A stretch of DNA of 64,000 bases, taken from NCBI GenBank assembly GCA_023238725.1, contig CM041550.1, positions 11,005,440 through 11,069,439 on the forward strand. Direction: 5' to 3'. The DNA comes from Scortum barcoo (Eukaryota > Chordata > Actinopteri > Centrarchiformes > Terapontidae). The position numbers were made by a program, and so were the translations under genes. The notes beneath the pieces are model-generated. The model was given only the letters and a program-made list of their open reading frames with translations, was not told the origin of the DNA and searched no databases. Positions 55,501-64,000 of this stretch are shown one piece after another. Every line of letters starts with the position of its first letter. The first letter of the stretch is position 1.

Positions 55501-58500
55501 TGGCAGCGCTCAATTTTAACACTTCCTCTGAATACATTTGAATTAACCTCTTGTATTCGTGCACAGCCGCTCGACGGAACAAGCAAGAGTGTAAAAATGT
55601 TGATTTCACATGTATGACGGACAAAGGTTCTAATATCTATGTGTTACGGCATAGTCAAGATTAGGGACACATCAGTGAAAAGTTTGAAGCCAAAGATCTT
55701 TAGTGTCACAGCTGAGCTGGTATTCTTCTTCTTGATGCTGAGGCTGATAGATTTAAAAATATTAAGGAAGACAGCAGATAAGCTGTGTAATTTGGGTGAA
55801 GTGTAAAGTGAGTCCCATTTTCTTTTGGACTGTGCAAATTATGATGATTTAAGAGAGTTAATTTTCCATGAAATGGCTCGACAAAACCCTGAAAGAGTCT
55901 GGTGCACAGATGGGCAAAATTGGAATGGTTGTTTAATCTTGATCTTATGTCTTAAACTTTGCCTCAAAAGCCTGTAAGATGAGGGAACTATGAACTATTA
56001 AACTAATATTTATGATAAAATAAGAGTAATGTATATATATTTTTTTGTTTGCAAATGATTCATCAATGAAGATTTGACTGAGAAAGATACAGTGAGCATG
56101 CATAGTTATAAGCCCAACACAATAATAAAAGCTTTATGCATGCATTCATTCATTCAATCAGTAATGATAATAATTAATGAATATTTAATTGGAATAAGTG
56201 GAGCGTTTTATTTAAATGCATTTCTCTGGAAATCATCGATTGGCTTTAAGATAAACTAATCTACCTTACATAAAAGTCTTAAAACTTTGTCTCTTACAGA
56301 GTTCTTTCTGGGAAACATTATGAAAATAACAGAAGATAAACAGCTCCATGAAACAAATCATTACATGGTTCGCGTGTGTGTGTGTAGATGTGGATGGAAA
56401 TAAGATATTGGGGCAGGAGGAGCATCATTTCTCTCATTTCTCTATAATTCTGCTCCGCCGGACAATTGTGGGGTGTAATTATGAATTAAGGTTGTGGTGG
56501 GGTGTGGTGGAGGGTAACCAGATGCTGGGGGTTTCTTTTGGGCTGGGTCACAGACTCGGTGGTGGTGTGTGTGTGTGTGTGTGGGGAGAGTGGGTGGCAG
56601 GTCGGTGCTTGTTATAATCTCTGCTGTGGGGTAAAATTAGTTAGGGGTGAGCTGCGGGGTTAGTACAGGGGGGGTGACTCTGTTGTGGGTTCAGACTGCG
56701 AGTTTAGTGGTGAAACTACAGGGTGTGGGGCAGCCCAGGTGACAGTTTCATCTGTGCGGGTGTGGTACTCGGGGTGCTGGGTGCTGTTATTCAGTCAGCA
56801 CATAGCAGAGGTGTGGATGTTATTGTGACTTAATGTGAGAATAACTACAGATCTGAGAGGCTGAGGTGCATCAAACCAGAAGACTAATTTCTTGTTGTTA
56901 CGTTAGACTGCGTTCATCTGGAAGACGCATTTAACTGAAGTGATTTTTAACAATTTCATTCAAAGTCTACACGACCAAGAGCGAGTTGACATCAAAAAAT
57001 GGAGGTGCGTGCTTCGACTTGAGCTGTCTCAAGCAAGTGTTTTTTTTTTTATTAAAGGAAAATATTTATAACTGCAGAGCACTGTCATGTCTGTACAATA
57101 TATATAGAGTTACTACAGCCTGCCTGATAAGCTTAGCTTAGCAGAAAAACTGGAAACAGTAAAACAACTCTGTCCAAACGTAAAAACATCCGCCTACCAG
57201 CACTGTAAAGCTTACAAATTAAAAAATAAAAAGAAAGGCAAATAGTTTTTACAGTTTAGTTTTTGCACAGATTAAAACAAATGAGACTTTTCAGTCTTAA
57301 AGCATATTTCCCAAAATGTCCAGATATTCCTTTGTGGTGTGAAACCTGGCTTGAACGTCTTCCTGGCAAACAAAAGAAGAGGACACAGATGAGGTCCCAA
57401 AAATGAAGATCTAACTTACTCCGGATGTGAGGAGGTTGGCAGAAAGCAAACTGTAACTTTATCACAGCAAGACGTTTTATTTAGACCCAATGCTTAAACT
57501 CAAGAGTCCCTACACCTCTTCAAAAGTCAAATTCAAGCACTTTTCAAGAATTTTCAAGGTGTATTTTCAATCTTTTCAAGCACCTTAGGCTGTAAAAAAA
57601 CAACCTAAATCAATTAGTCTCTGTTTTATATTATTTCTTTATCAAAAAACTAACTATTCAGTCAGGTGGTGAATTATTATATTTACACAAACAGAGTTTC
57701 AATCACTTTCAAGCACTTAATTCAAAGTCCAAGCACTTTTAAATTCAATTCAATTCAGCACATTACAATTCAAGCATTTCTAAGGATTTCTAGCACCCGT
57801 ACGAACCCTGTTAAAGTTTTTAAACGCCTGCCCACCAGCCTGAATTGTCCCATCCAACAGCCTGAAATATGCTCTGGTCCAACTGGAGACCACGCTGACA
57901 CAAAACACTGGGCACCAGAAACAACCGACAAAACTAATTTTAGCGTGATGAATGTCTTTTTCTAGCCCGTAAATCTCCAACCACTCTCTGACCGCGTGTG
58001 TACACATCAACACGGGTAATGTAAATCAACAAACGCCTTGCTTAAAAACAAATTAAGACAAACAGTGGTATTATGTGTTAAAGTTGAAGCGCTGATGCTC
58101 AGATCCAGCCGAGGCTCAAAGAGTTTAAAAGGTGCAGTGTCTCGTTAAAAGTGTCAAGCTCAATTAGGCGCATTGGCCTCGTTTCTTAAACGCTAAGCTG
58201 CGATCACGTGTTAGCCTATGTGAGTGCGTTGTGTGCACTTGTGTTTACTATGTTAGTGGTCCATGCGAGAGAATGCACAGTGAGATTAAAAAGTGTGCAT
58301 GCAGGTTAAAGGATGAGATTACAGCCCTGCAGACGTTATGGTTAATCTCCCTGCAGGATATATCTGCTGTGCACAAGCACGTCCTAAGACCGTGTATGTT
58401 TATCAGGTGTTTTTTGTGCGTCGAAAGCGCGAGCTCACGTCTTGGTCTCGTTGGCCTCCTTCTGCATGATGTCCAGGATCATGCGACAGGCGGAGGAGCA

Positions 58501-61500
58501 GCCCTCAGGAGTTGAGTGGATGGTGATGGGCTTCTCTGCTGCGCCTGCATTTTCCTTCCGGTGAATGTCCACCCTGAGTTGGGGGGAGGGCAGAACGGAT
58601 AAGGAGATGAACACAACATTGACAGGAACAGAGGCGAAGATGAAAGTAAAATCTACTTGCAATGCGCGTTAATTAAGTTTAAGTTTGTTATATGGAGTCT
58701 CAAAGACCGAAAGAACACGATGAAAGAAAATGAAGGCGTTGAAAAGAGAAGAAGCAATTGGAAAACTGACTGATGTTCTTGATAAAAATAAATCATAAAC
58801 ATCTTCTATTCATGAAGACTTTGGGCTACTCATTTCCAGAATTTGAAAACATAAAGCTTTTATTGTGTGCTATCTTGCGTCACATCTCAGACAATTGGTT
58901 TTTAAATGCCGGCCTGGATACAGTGCCAAAATGGCTAATTAATTCAAGCTTAGAGCAGAGCTTTCTGAGAAGTTAAGAAAACCAGCAGGAACCAGGCGAG
59001 ATCTGAAGTGAGAGTCCCTGTCGGAGCCGCTTACTTGGACTGCGTCTGTTTGGTGACGTTCTTGATGGTGAGGCCCTCCTTGCCGATGATGGCCCCCACA
59101 AACTGAGTAGGCACGAGCATGCGAAGCGGGAAGTCGTGTTGTCGCCGGGGGGCGCCGTAGTCTCCTGAGGGCCCGGGCTGAGAGGCGCCCTGGTCCCGGG
59201 ACACCCGACCCCCACGCCGCGAGCGGGGGGCCTGGTCGGGCAGAGCAGCATCCATGTCCACAATATATGACACCTTGAAAGAGTAGTCGTCGAACTGGTG
59301 TCCTGTTAACTTCTCGATGGCTCTGGATGGGTGGAAGAAGAGGGGAAATGACAATTAAATTGAAGGGTTTAATAGTCAAAAAGATTATAATTTCTAATAT
59401 ATAAATTATTTATTGAATGAGATTTTGCACAACTCATTTACTGTGATCTAAACACTTAAGAAACTGATTTAGCCCCTGATATACTTGCTTTTAACTACGT
59501 GTGCACACAATGTCATCACTCTGTTTTCCCTGTACACATTGAAAAACACTGTGTCAGCATTTAACATTTATCCACTCTGGGGGAAAAAAATCTCAGTTTG
59601 TGGGTGAGAAAAGTGCCAGCTAAGTGTGGACAGAGGGCTGACAAGGAGAGGAAGAGGTACATTTTTACATACAGCTGAATGAGGACATATACGCTAATAG
59701 AAGTACTTCTCGCTGCTGCTTTTTTTTCCTCTTAACATTAACACTGTATGTATTATGTAACCCACTTGGGCGTCGCCATGTTTGATAACACATGTGCTCT
59801 GGAAAATCTAAAGTTCTCAAGAAGGATATCCCTGTTTTCAACCATGATTTGGCCCTCCTCTGACCCATGTCGATATGCTTTTTAATCCTCCAGGTTCGCA
59901 CAAAGTACAAACACAACACAAAGTATGCGAACAATGCTGCCCGCGCTGCCGCTGCTTGTCTGGGCACACACGTAGGTAAAAAAGCAAGCACATCACGAGC
60001 CCTAATCACTGGTGGTTATTTGTGCTGCTTACTCTTTAGCTTCCTCCTTGGTTGCGTACGTAACATTCACCACTGCTGTTTCTGTGTCAGTGTTCACTGT
60101 GAGACAGGAGGGGGAGAGGTGAAAACATGAGATACAGCAAACACATTCACACATGCACGTCACGCGTCTTTGTCACTGCCGTAGGTGAGGCAGACATGCG
60201 TCCAGGTTCCCGTGGCGACCCCCGAGAGCCACTTGTCGGCGTGAATCCATTACAGCCGTCACCACACTGGCTTCCCTCCAGACCCTGCTGCTGCCTCCGC
60301 AGACAGGAGCTGCTAAACACAATAGCCTCTCTGCCACTTGCACAATAACGGATTTAAGTTTGACACGACAGCATAAACAAAGCGAGTGAGCTGTGATACA
60401 GTGCCACGCGGTGCACAACAGAGACACACCTTAGGGAAAATGTGCAGTCCCAAACTGCTCGCAGTCTGCCAAAGTTATGGGTCTGACTCCTGCTGGGGCC
60501 GAACGCGCTTTATAGGGCAGAACTGTGAGGCGACTTTGATTCAGGTGTCCTCTGCAGTCGATTACTTAAGTCGGTTGAATTATTGAATGGAATCATTTTG
60601 CAACTATTTTGATAATTAATGAATAATTCAAGTCATTTTTTCCAAGCAAAAATTTCCACTTCCAGCTTCTCCATTATGGGAATTTTCTGCCTTTTGTCAT
60701 CTTGTGACAGTAAACAGAATATCGTTACGTTTTGGGCTGTTTATAGAGCAAACAAATAACTGGTTAATTGAGCAAATGACTGGCAGATGAAATGGTAACG
60801 AAAGTGATTGTAAGTGAAGTACAAATACAAAAAACAAACAAAAACCTAAAAATTGGTGTCAGAGTAGTGAGGCTGTACCACAAAGCATAAAAACGCACCA
60901 TAAAAATATCATATTAAACACTTTTCAGGGGTTGATTTGTGTGTGATGTTACTGTGTATTTGAGTGTTATGTTATGTTACTTTTGTGGTAAACATAACCT
61001 TGTTCATTGTGTGGAGAATGAAACTTTAAGGCCCTGAAGGTGGAGAGAGCCTTTGTGTAAGGAAAAGAAAAAGAGATTATTGATGAATTTCCTTTTGGTT
61101 GCTAACGCCGCACTGTCAGAAGAGACAACGGCGCCTCTAATTTGTCAAGGATGGATCTGTGTTTGTGTGACTGCTAAATGTCAAAATGATGAGTCAACGA
61201 CGAAGCCGCTGCTCTTTGGTTTGTCAGGGCTGATGCCAAAGTCTGCTGAAGAAAAAAAAAATCATTTGCTTCAAATGCTTTAGACTGCACTAATAACTCC
61301 ACTGCAACGTTTGGCAAGGTAACCACATGAACAGAAAAATAATCGGCAAAATAAATGAGCCAAGACAAGCGAGGTGACTGCCAACATCATAGAGATAGTA
61401 AAACAAAGTGGGGGGGGAGGAGGCATCAGACCAAGCCTCTCCGTCTTCCAATCCTGCAAGTGCACAGCAGGTTCGGAGAGGTTAAAACCAGCGAGAGCGC

Positions 61501-62742
61501 CCAGCTGGCTTAGAGAGGGTGAGTGGGCAGAGCCTGGCGGGGTGCCCGGCCCCAGCGCTCACAGCCAATTCTGCCCCGCCCCGTCCAACCCCCCCACCAC
61601 CGCTGCCCTGCCCTGCCGCGCCACCGGCAGCCTTCACTGTGCTGCACAAGAACATGGGACTCCTCCAAAAACCTCACCCTGTAACCAGAGCTCACGAGGA
61701 GAGAGAAGTGACAGGCAGACGGGGAGCTGGACGGAGGCACGAGGGACGACCGAGACAGAGGAGGGGATAGACACACGAGCGAGGCGGCCCTGTGGAAGCT
61801 TTGATCAGGCATTGTAGCTGCCCGACTCTGACGACCGGAGAGCCGGACTCGGGATGAAAACAGAAGAGGCGGAAATGCAGCGCTGGTGTCTGGTACGATA
61901 CGGATGAAGTAGGCTGTTTTACGGTGGCGTCTGGGAAACTCTGAGCGGAGTTGTTTCTCTGCTGGGCTCTCTTTTAGCACCTGTCATGACTACAGTGGGT
62001 GGTAGTTTGTCTTGGCTGCTTTGACGCACAGAGAGCGCGCGCGTGTGTGTGTATATGTGTGTGTGAGTATTTGTGTGTTTGTTTCCCGCTGTGTGTGCGT
62101 GTCTACTATTTGTGCGTGTAGAAAAGTTCCTAGGGATAGCTGTAGTACTGCCTACCCTACACACACACGCACATAAATACGCACACACTTTCTCTATCAG
62201 ACAGTGCAAAAGCCACACCACAGGCGCTTACAGTGTCCTCCCCCATTACCGCGATGCACCTCCCCGAGCAACACGTACAGGCATAAGCACACACACACAC
62301 GGACGCATTACTGCTAGCGTCTGCCACGTCTGCCCACTTCAATCCATACGCTGAGGCCAACGGGACCCACAGCAATACACAGTGCTTATTACAGAGGCTG
62401 CGTGTAATTCAAATGCTGCTCTGCCTGAGTCAAACTTATAAGACACACATGAACGCACGCAGGCAGACGAGATGATAAAGGCTGATTTATATGCAGAGAT
62501 GGGTTATGTTTAGATAATGGGTGTGTGGGATGATGGCTGCGAGGAAGTCGGGTCACACTGGGGAGACTTGACTCACTGGGAGGTCCCTGTGCGTGCACTG
62601 CTAACTAGACACATGTGCATTGAACAGTTGGGAGTCAGCATGATGATGGTGATGATGGTGGTGGTGGTGAGATGTGCGGGAAATCTGTACCTTGTTCCAC
62701 GTTTTCTACAGTACCATACTGAGCTAGAAGGCCATCCAAAAC
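46499..62742 (-). CDS. igf2bp2: igf2bp2: insulin-like growth factor 2 mRNA-binding protein 2 (5' end outside window)
   Basis: Join, in transcript order, of 62691-62742, 60033-60096, 59035-59322, 58439-58573, 54708-54830, 52876-53011, 50707-50844, 49194-49316, 48690-48764, 48317-48448, 47808-47921 and 46499-46597. It gives 492 residues plus stop; about 96 N-terminal residues (RRM1 and the start of RRM2) are missing to the right. Domains: RRM2 remainder ([20 protein letters not shown] to SFKVSYI), then KH1-KH4 with loops GKEG, GKEG, GKKG and GKGG. The end QQVKQQEQKHQQ matches the family. IGF2BP2 rather than 1 or 3 is chosen from GHQFDDYSFKVSYI, GLNLNALGIFSSGLPVLPPAAGPRG and IREIIQQVKQQEQK. It binds many mRNAs in the cytoplasm and affects their stability, transport and translation. 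All exon joins are in phase. Confidence 0.96.
46598..47807 (-). other. igf2bp2: igf2bp2 intron before the last exon
   Basis: 1.2 kb, AT-rich; no exon or clear repeat is recognised. Confidence 0.65.
47808..47921 (-). CDS. igf2bp2: igf2bp2 coding exon: KH4, second half
   Basis: 114 bases, TTCCAG to GTACGC, phase 0. Encodes [20 protein letters not shown] and DENDEVFVKISGHFFASQ. Confidence 0.96.
47922..48316 (-). other. igf2bp2: igf2bp2 intron within KH4
   Basis: 0.4 kb, AT-rich; nothing recognised. Confidence 0.7.
48317..48448 (-). CDS. igf2bp2: igf2bp2 coding exon: KH4, first half
   Basis: 132 bases, TTCCAG to GTGAGT, phase 0. Encodes AQGRIFGKLKEENFFSAKEE, VKLETHIKVPSTAAG and RVIGKGGKT with the GxxG loop of KH4. 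Confidence 0.96.
48690..48764 (-). CDS. igf2bp2: igf2bp2 coding exon: KH3, second half
   Basis: 75 bases, TGTTAG to GTAAAA, phase 0. Encodes IAPAESPDVTERMVIITGTP then EAQFK. Confidence 0.96.
48765..49193 (-). other. igf2bp2: igf2bp2 intron within KH3
   Basis: 0.43 kb with an imperfect AC-rich patch at 48778-48811; otherwise nothing recognised. Confidence 0.7.
49194..49316 (-). CDS. igf2bp2: igf2bp2 coding exon: KH3, first half
   Basis: 123 bases to donor GTGGGT, phase 0. Encodes QQATEQEVVYLFIPTQAVGA, LIGKKGQHIKQLAHFAGASI and K. The 5' side has stacked acceptors (CAG at 49317-49319, ACAG six bases further in), so QQ may be optional. Confidence 0.93.
49317..50706 (-). other. igf2bp2: igf2bp2 intron where mammals have an extra exon
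   Basis: 1.4 kb. The human long form has a 43-residue His/Tyr-rich insert between the equivalents of the flanking exons ([20 protein letters not shown]). No such frame is seen here. Confidence 0.6.
50707..50844 (-). CDS. igf2bp2: igf2bp2 coding exon: KH2-KH3 linker
   Basis: 138 bases, GCACAG to GTGAGT, phase 0. Encodes QQANLIPGLNLNALGIFSSG, LPVLPPAAGPRGAVPP and IASAGYNPFL. Pro/Ala-rich, flexible. Confidence 0.96.
50845..52875 (-). other. igf2bp2: igf2bp2 intron between KH2 and linker exons
   Basis: 2 kb with a dispersed repeat at 51375-51545 and CA-rich patches (52525-52620, 52800-52835). Open frames at 52356-52628 and 52489-52794 come from the CA-rich DNA. Confidence 0.65.
51375..51545. 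repeat. Interspersed teleost repeat, AATTGATTAATC family, copy 3
   Basis: GGAATATGTTTGGGGTCTTG, AGCGGTTTGAAGATGTCAAC and a following AT-rich TTTTTTAATTATTAAACC stretch resemble the family seen at 10700, 37415 and 60565, much diverged. Confidence 0.4.
52876..53011 (-). CDS. igf2bp2: igf2bp2 coding exon: KH2, second half
   Basis: 136 bases, TCGCAG to GTGTAA, phase 2 to 0. Encodes LQDLTIYNPERTITVKGSLE, ACCKAEAEIMKKLREGYEND and IAAIN. The donor GTGTAAG is somewhat weak. Confidence 0.95.
53012..54707 (-). other. igf2bp2: igf2bp2 intron within KH2
   Basis: 1.7 kb. An (AAG)n run lies at about 53268-53288, and 53715-53800 (AGCCAATTTTATTTATAAAG) is a remnant of a common fish repeat. The rest is unassigned. 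Confidence 0.65.
53715..53800. repeat. Remnant of common fish retroposon
   Basis: CAAGTCAAGCCAATTTTATT then TATAAAGCTCAATATCACAA resembles the phrase CAATTTTATTTATATAGC...CACAA frequent in teleost genomes. Confidence 0.5.
54708..54830 (-). CDS. igf2bp2: igf2bp2 coding exon: KH2, first half
   Basis: 123 bases, TGTAG to GTAAGT, phase 2 to 2. Encodes TEDIPLKILAHNSLVGRLIG, KEGRNLKKIEEETGTKITIS. GKEG loop present. A CA run (54833-54848) takes the place of a normal polypyrimidine tract, GTGTGT on the coding strand. Confidence 0.95.
54831..58438 (-). other. igf2bp2: igf2bp2 intron between KH1 and KH2
   Basis: 3.6 kb. Holds a GCTAAGCTAA-family repeat (57060-57260) and a G/T-rich patch (56440-56800). 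No exon-like frame is recognised. Confidence 0.65.
57060..57260. repeat. Interspersed teleost repeat, GCTAAGCTAA family, copy 3 (inverted)
   Basis: AGCACTGTCATGTCTGTACA, AAGCTTAGCTTAGCAGAAAA and ACTGGAAACAGTAAAACAAC are the reverse of landmarks in copies 1 and 2. Confidence 0.6.
58439..58573 (-). CDS. igf2bp2: igf2bp2 coding exon: KH1, second half
   Basis: 135 bases, CTCAG to GTGAGC, phase 2 to 2. Encodes VDIHRKENAGAAEKPITIHS, TPEGCSSACRMILDIMQKEA and NETKT. Confidence 0.96.
58574..59034 (-). other. igf2bp2: igf2bp2 intron within KH1
   Basis: 0.46 kb, AT-rich; nothing recognised. Confidence 0.7.
59035..59322 (-). CDS. igf2bp2: igf2bp2 coding exon: end of RRM2, linker, first half of KH1
   Basis: 288 bases, ATCCAG to GTAAGC, phase 2 to 2. 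Encodes AIEKLTGHQFDDYSFKVSYI (last RRM2 strand), an Arg/Gly/Pro-rich linker, then DFPLRMLVPTQFVGAIIGKE and GLTIKNVTKQTQSK. Confidence 0.96.
59323..60032 (-). other. igf2bp2: igf2bp2 intron within RRM2
   Basis: 0.7 kb. The open frame at 59665-60009 (minus) has no resemblance to a known protein. Confidence 0.65.
60033..60096 (-). CDS. igf2bp2: igf2bp2 small coding exon in RRM2
   Basis: 64 bases, CACAG to GTAAGC, phase 1 to 2. Encodes [20 protein letters not shown] K with split codons at both ends, as in human ([21 protein letters not shown]). Confidence 0.95.
60565..60835. repeat. Interspersed teleost repeat, AATTGATTAATC family, copy 4
   Basis: GCAACTATTTTGATAATTAA, then TTTTTTCCAAGCAAAAATTT, CCAGCTTCTCCATTATGGGA and TTTTGGGCTGTTTATAGAGC follow the order of the family. 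Confidence 0.6.
62030..62110. repeat. GT-rich imperfect microsatellite
   Basis: Alternating TG units with interruptions (GTGTGTGTGTATATGTGTGT and similar). Confidence 0.75.
62691..62742 (-). CDS. igf2bp2: igf2bp2 small coding exon in RRM2 (first one in window)
   Basis: 52 bases, CCTCAG to GTACAG, phase 0 to 1. Encodes [17 protein letters not shown], identical to the human segment starting at about residue 97. Found from its splice signals and protein match; too short to stand out as an open frame. Confidence 0.95.
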
Positions 62743-64000
62743 CTGAGGGAGAAAAGAGAGCGCGAGTTAAGAGACACGACGACGGCCACTGACGTGGACA
62801 CACACACACACAGACACACACTCATGCACCTAGCGTGGGCCAGTGATCAATGTGACAAAGCTGCGTGTGGGTGCGAACCAGAAGTAAAACCAGAACCTCA
62901 TTCAAAATCTGTACAGAAAAAACAATAACATCTTCACATAGCTGACTGCTTGTGATTGGAGGCAGCTCCAGATGTTTCCCTGCAGCGAGTTTGTAATGGT
63001 GAAACCTGGTTGAATAAATGAGTTTATAACAAGCAAGCAGTGACTAAAAATGCATGAAAGGTTTAACCACAGTCATTATATATAGCTTGTGAAGATTGTT
63101 TTAAAGGTACAGTCCGTAATATAAATGTTCAAAGACGAAAATTTGCCCAAGAGATGATCGACAGGTATTTTAAACCATATAAAAAATTGCATTTAAGTTA
63201 TTCAAAGGTTGATTATATTACTAATGTTAATGATCACAGCTGTATTTAAAGTTTCAGTTAGTCAAACTGGTCACTGGGTGCACATGATTGAATACTAAAA
63301 TACAGACTTGAGTTTGAGATACAGAATAAATGCACAGCTGTCACCTTTGTTTGTGTGTTATATTCTAAACACTGATTAATTATAAACACCATATATCTAT
63401 ATAGTGGGACTTATCGACATATCGGTCCATATATTTATTTATAAAGGTCTGCCTGGTTAGAGTGTGTGTAAATATACAACACTTGGATGACTACAACAGA
63501 TAGATGTAATAGCATTTTCATGTTGCAGCTAGTTGAAGTGGAGCTCATTTTAACTCCAGGTTCACAAACAACATTGCATCATATTCTAAAATCTTTATTT
63601 GCAAATTAACTAACTACAGCTGTCAGATTAATGTAAGGGAGTATAAGGTATTATATTTCTCTCTGAAAAGTAGTGAATGTATGTAAATATTACTGCATGA
63701 AATGGAAACACTTGCGTAAAGTACAGTGCAGTGCCTAAAGAGGTTACTCTTGACCATTTCAAAGGTGTCTAGATGACATTACTAGATGACATTAAATAAA
63801 TAAATGTCAATGGGTAGATGACAAAAACCCTGAGCCTCTGTTTGCCAGGTTGCACTGAAAAGTTAAGGAAAAAAATATCTGGCACCATTTTATATCTGAC
63901 AAACAAAAAAGTGATTTCTTCATTCATTTTGATATTTTTGAATTTCTTAATGGTCTGAGACGTTTTATAGCGGCGCGCTGACATCCTATAGATGAAGCGC
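62743..64000 (-). other. igf2bp2: igf2bp2 intron running off the right edge
   Basis: No match to the preceding exon (end of RRM1, KIQIRNIPPHLQWE) is seen, so the intron extends beyond the window. It holds a CA run (62800-62820) and a dispersed repeat (63590-63770). Confidence 0.65.
63590..63770 (-). repeat. Interspersed teleost repeat, AGTACTTAAGTACA family, copy 3
   Basis: TCTTTATTTGCAAATTAACT, TATTTCTCTCTGAAAAGTAG and AAACACTTGCGTAAAGTACA are reversed landmarks of the family at 31235. Confidence 0.5.

Larger units (their letters stand above)
60097..62690 (-). other. igf2bp2: igf2bp2 intron within RRM2 (2.6 kb)
   Basis: Holds a dispersed repeat (60565-60835), a GC-rich patch at about 61420-61880 and TG/CA-rich DNA at 62030-62310. 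The two overlapping long frames in the GC-rich patch (61374-61817 plus, 61510-61980 minus) have no recognised similarity. Confidence 0.6.

Noticed and set aside
61374..61980. Overlapping 147- and 156-codon frames in a GC-rich patch
   Set aside because: They overlap on opposite strands in an igf2bp2 intron with no recognised domain; GC bias explains their length. An internal promoter there remains possible but unsupported.
1..64000. CRISPR arrays, bacterial operons, phage or plasmid functions
   Set aside because: Split vertebrate genes and fish repeats throughout; tandem arrays present are microsatellites without spacers.

Overview
The window reads as nuclear DNA of a ray-finned fish. Genes are split by GT-AG introns, the proteins are vertebrate, and the non-coding DNA carries several dispersed repeats that I recognise from teleosts, together with a Tc1-like remnant and a LINE. 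A spiny-rayed (percomorph) fish is my inference from the repeat types. It is not bacterial, and I see no operon, CRISPR array, rRNA gene or intact tRNA gene.

Four conserved genes can be built exon by exon. (1) c3orf70 (UPF0524 family), minus strand: coding exon 1 at 18156-18339, a 10.4 kb intron, and coding exon 2 at 7087-7784. (2) ehhadh, the peroxisomal bifunctional enzyme of beta-oxidation, minus strand: seven coding exons from 30863 down to 20296. (3) tmem41a, an ER membrane protein with a VTT/DedA domain, plus strand: five intact coding exons, 36929-40545. (4) igf2bp2, an RNA-binding protein, minus strand: the last twelve coding exons, 62742 down to 46499. These cover most of RRM2 and all four KH domains; the start of the gene lies beyond the right edge.

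Layout: 1-7086 is non-coding, with repeats, a pyrimidine/purine tract pair and a possible c3orf70 3'UTR. 7087-18339 is c3orf70. 18340-19416 is a CpG-rich promoter region followed by a short gap. 19417-30863 is ehhadh. 30864-36928 is the divergent gap between ehhadh and tmem41a; more than half of it is one LINE (33142-36550) bounded by a perfect 12-bp target-site duplication. 36929 to about 41665 is tmem41a. igf2bp2 runs from about 41690 to the right edge. tmem41a and igf2bp2 converge so closely that their poly(A) signals are only about 65 bp apart.

The gene order c3orf70-ehhadh-tmem41a-igf2bp2 follows human 3q27 as I remember it, without MAP3K13, LIPH and SENP2. The genes share a neighbourhood, not a pathway. 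ehhadh makes acetyl-CoA units from long-chain and dicarboxylic acyl-CoAs, tmem41a belongs to a lipid-scramblase-like family, and igf2bp2 controls mRNA stability and translation.

Most notable: two otherwise well-conserved genes (c3orf70 exon 2, ehhadh exon 6) have reading-frame breaks that look like small indels; the igf2bp2 3'UTR has a cluster of let-7 seed matches; a DR1-type nuclear-receptor motif lies just upstream of ehhadh; and a foldback element carries opposed (TAA)n/(TTA)n arms. I found no convincing new biological system.
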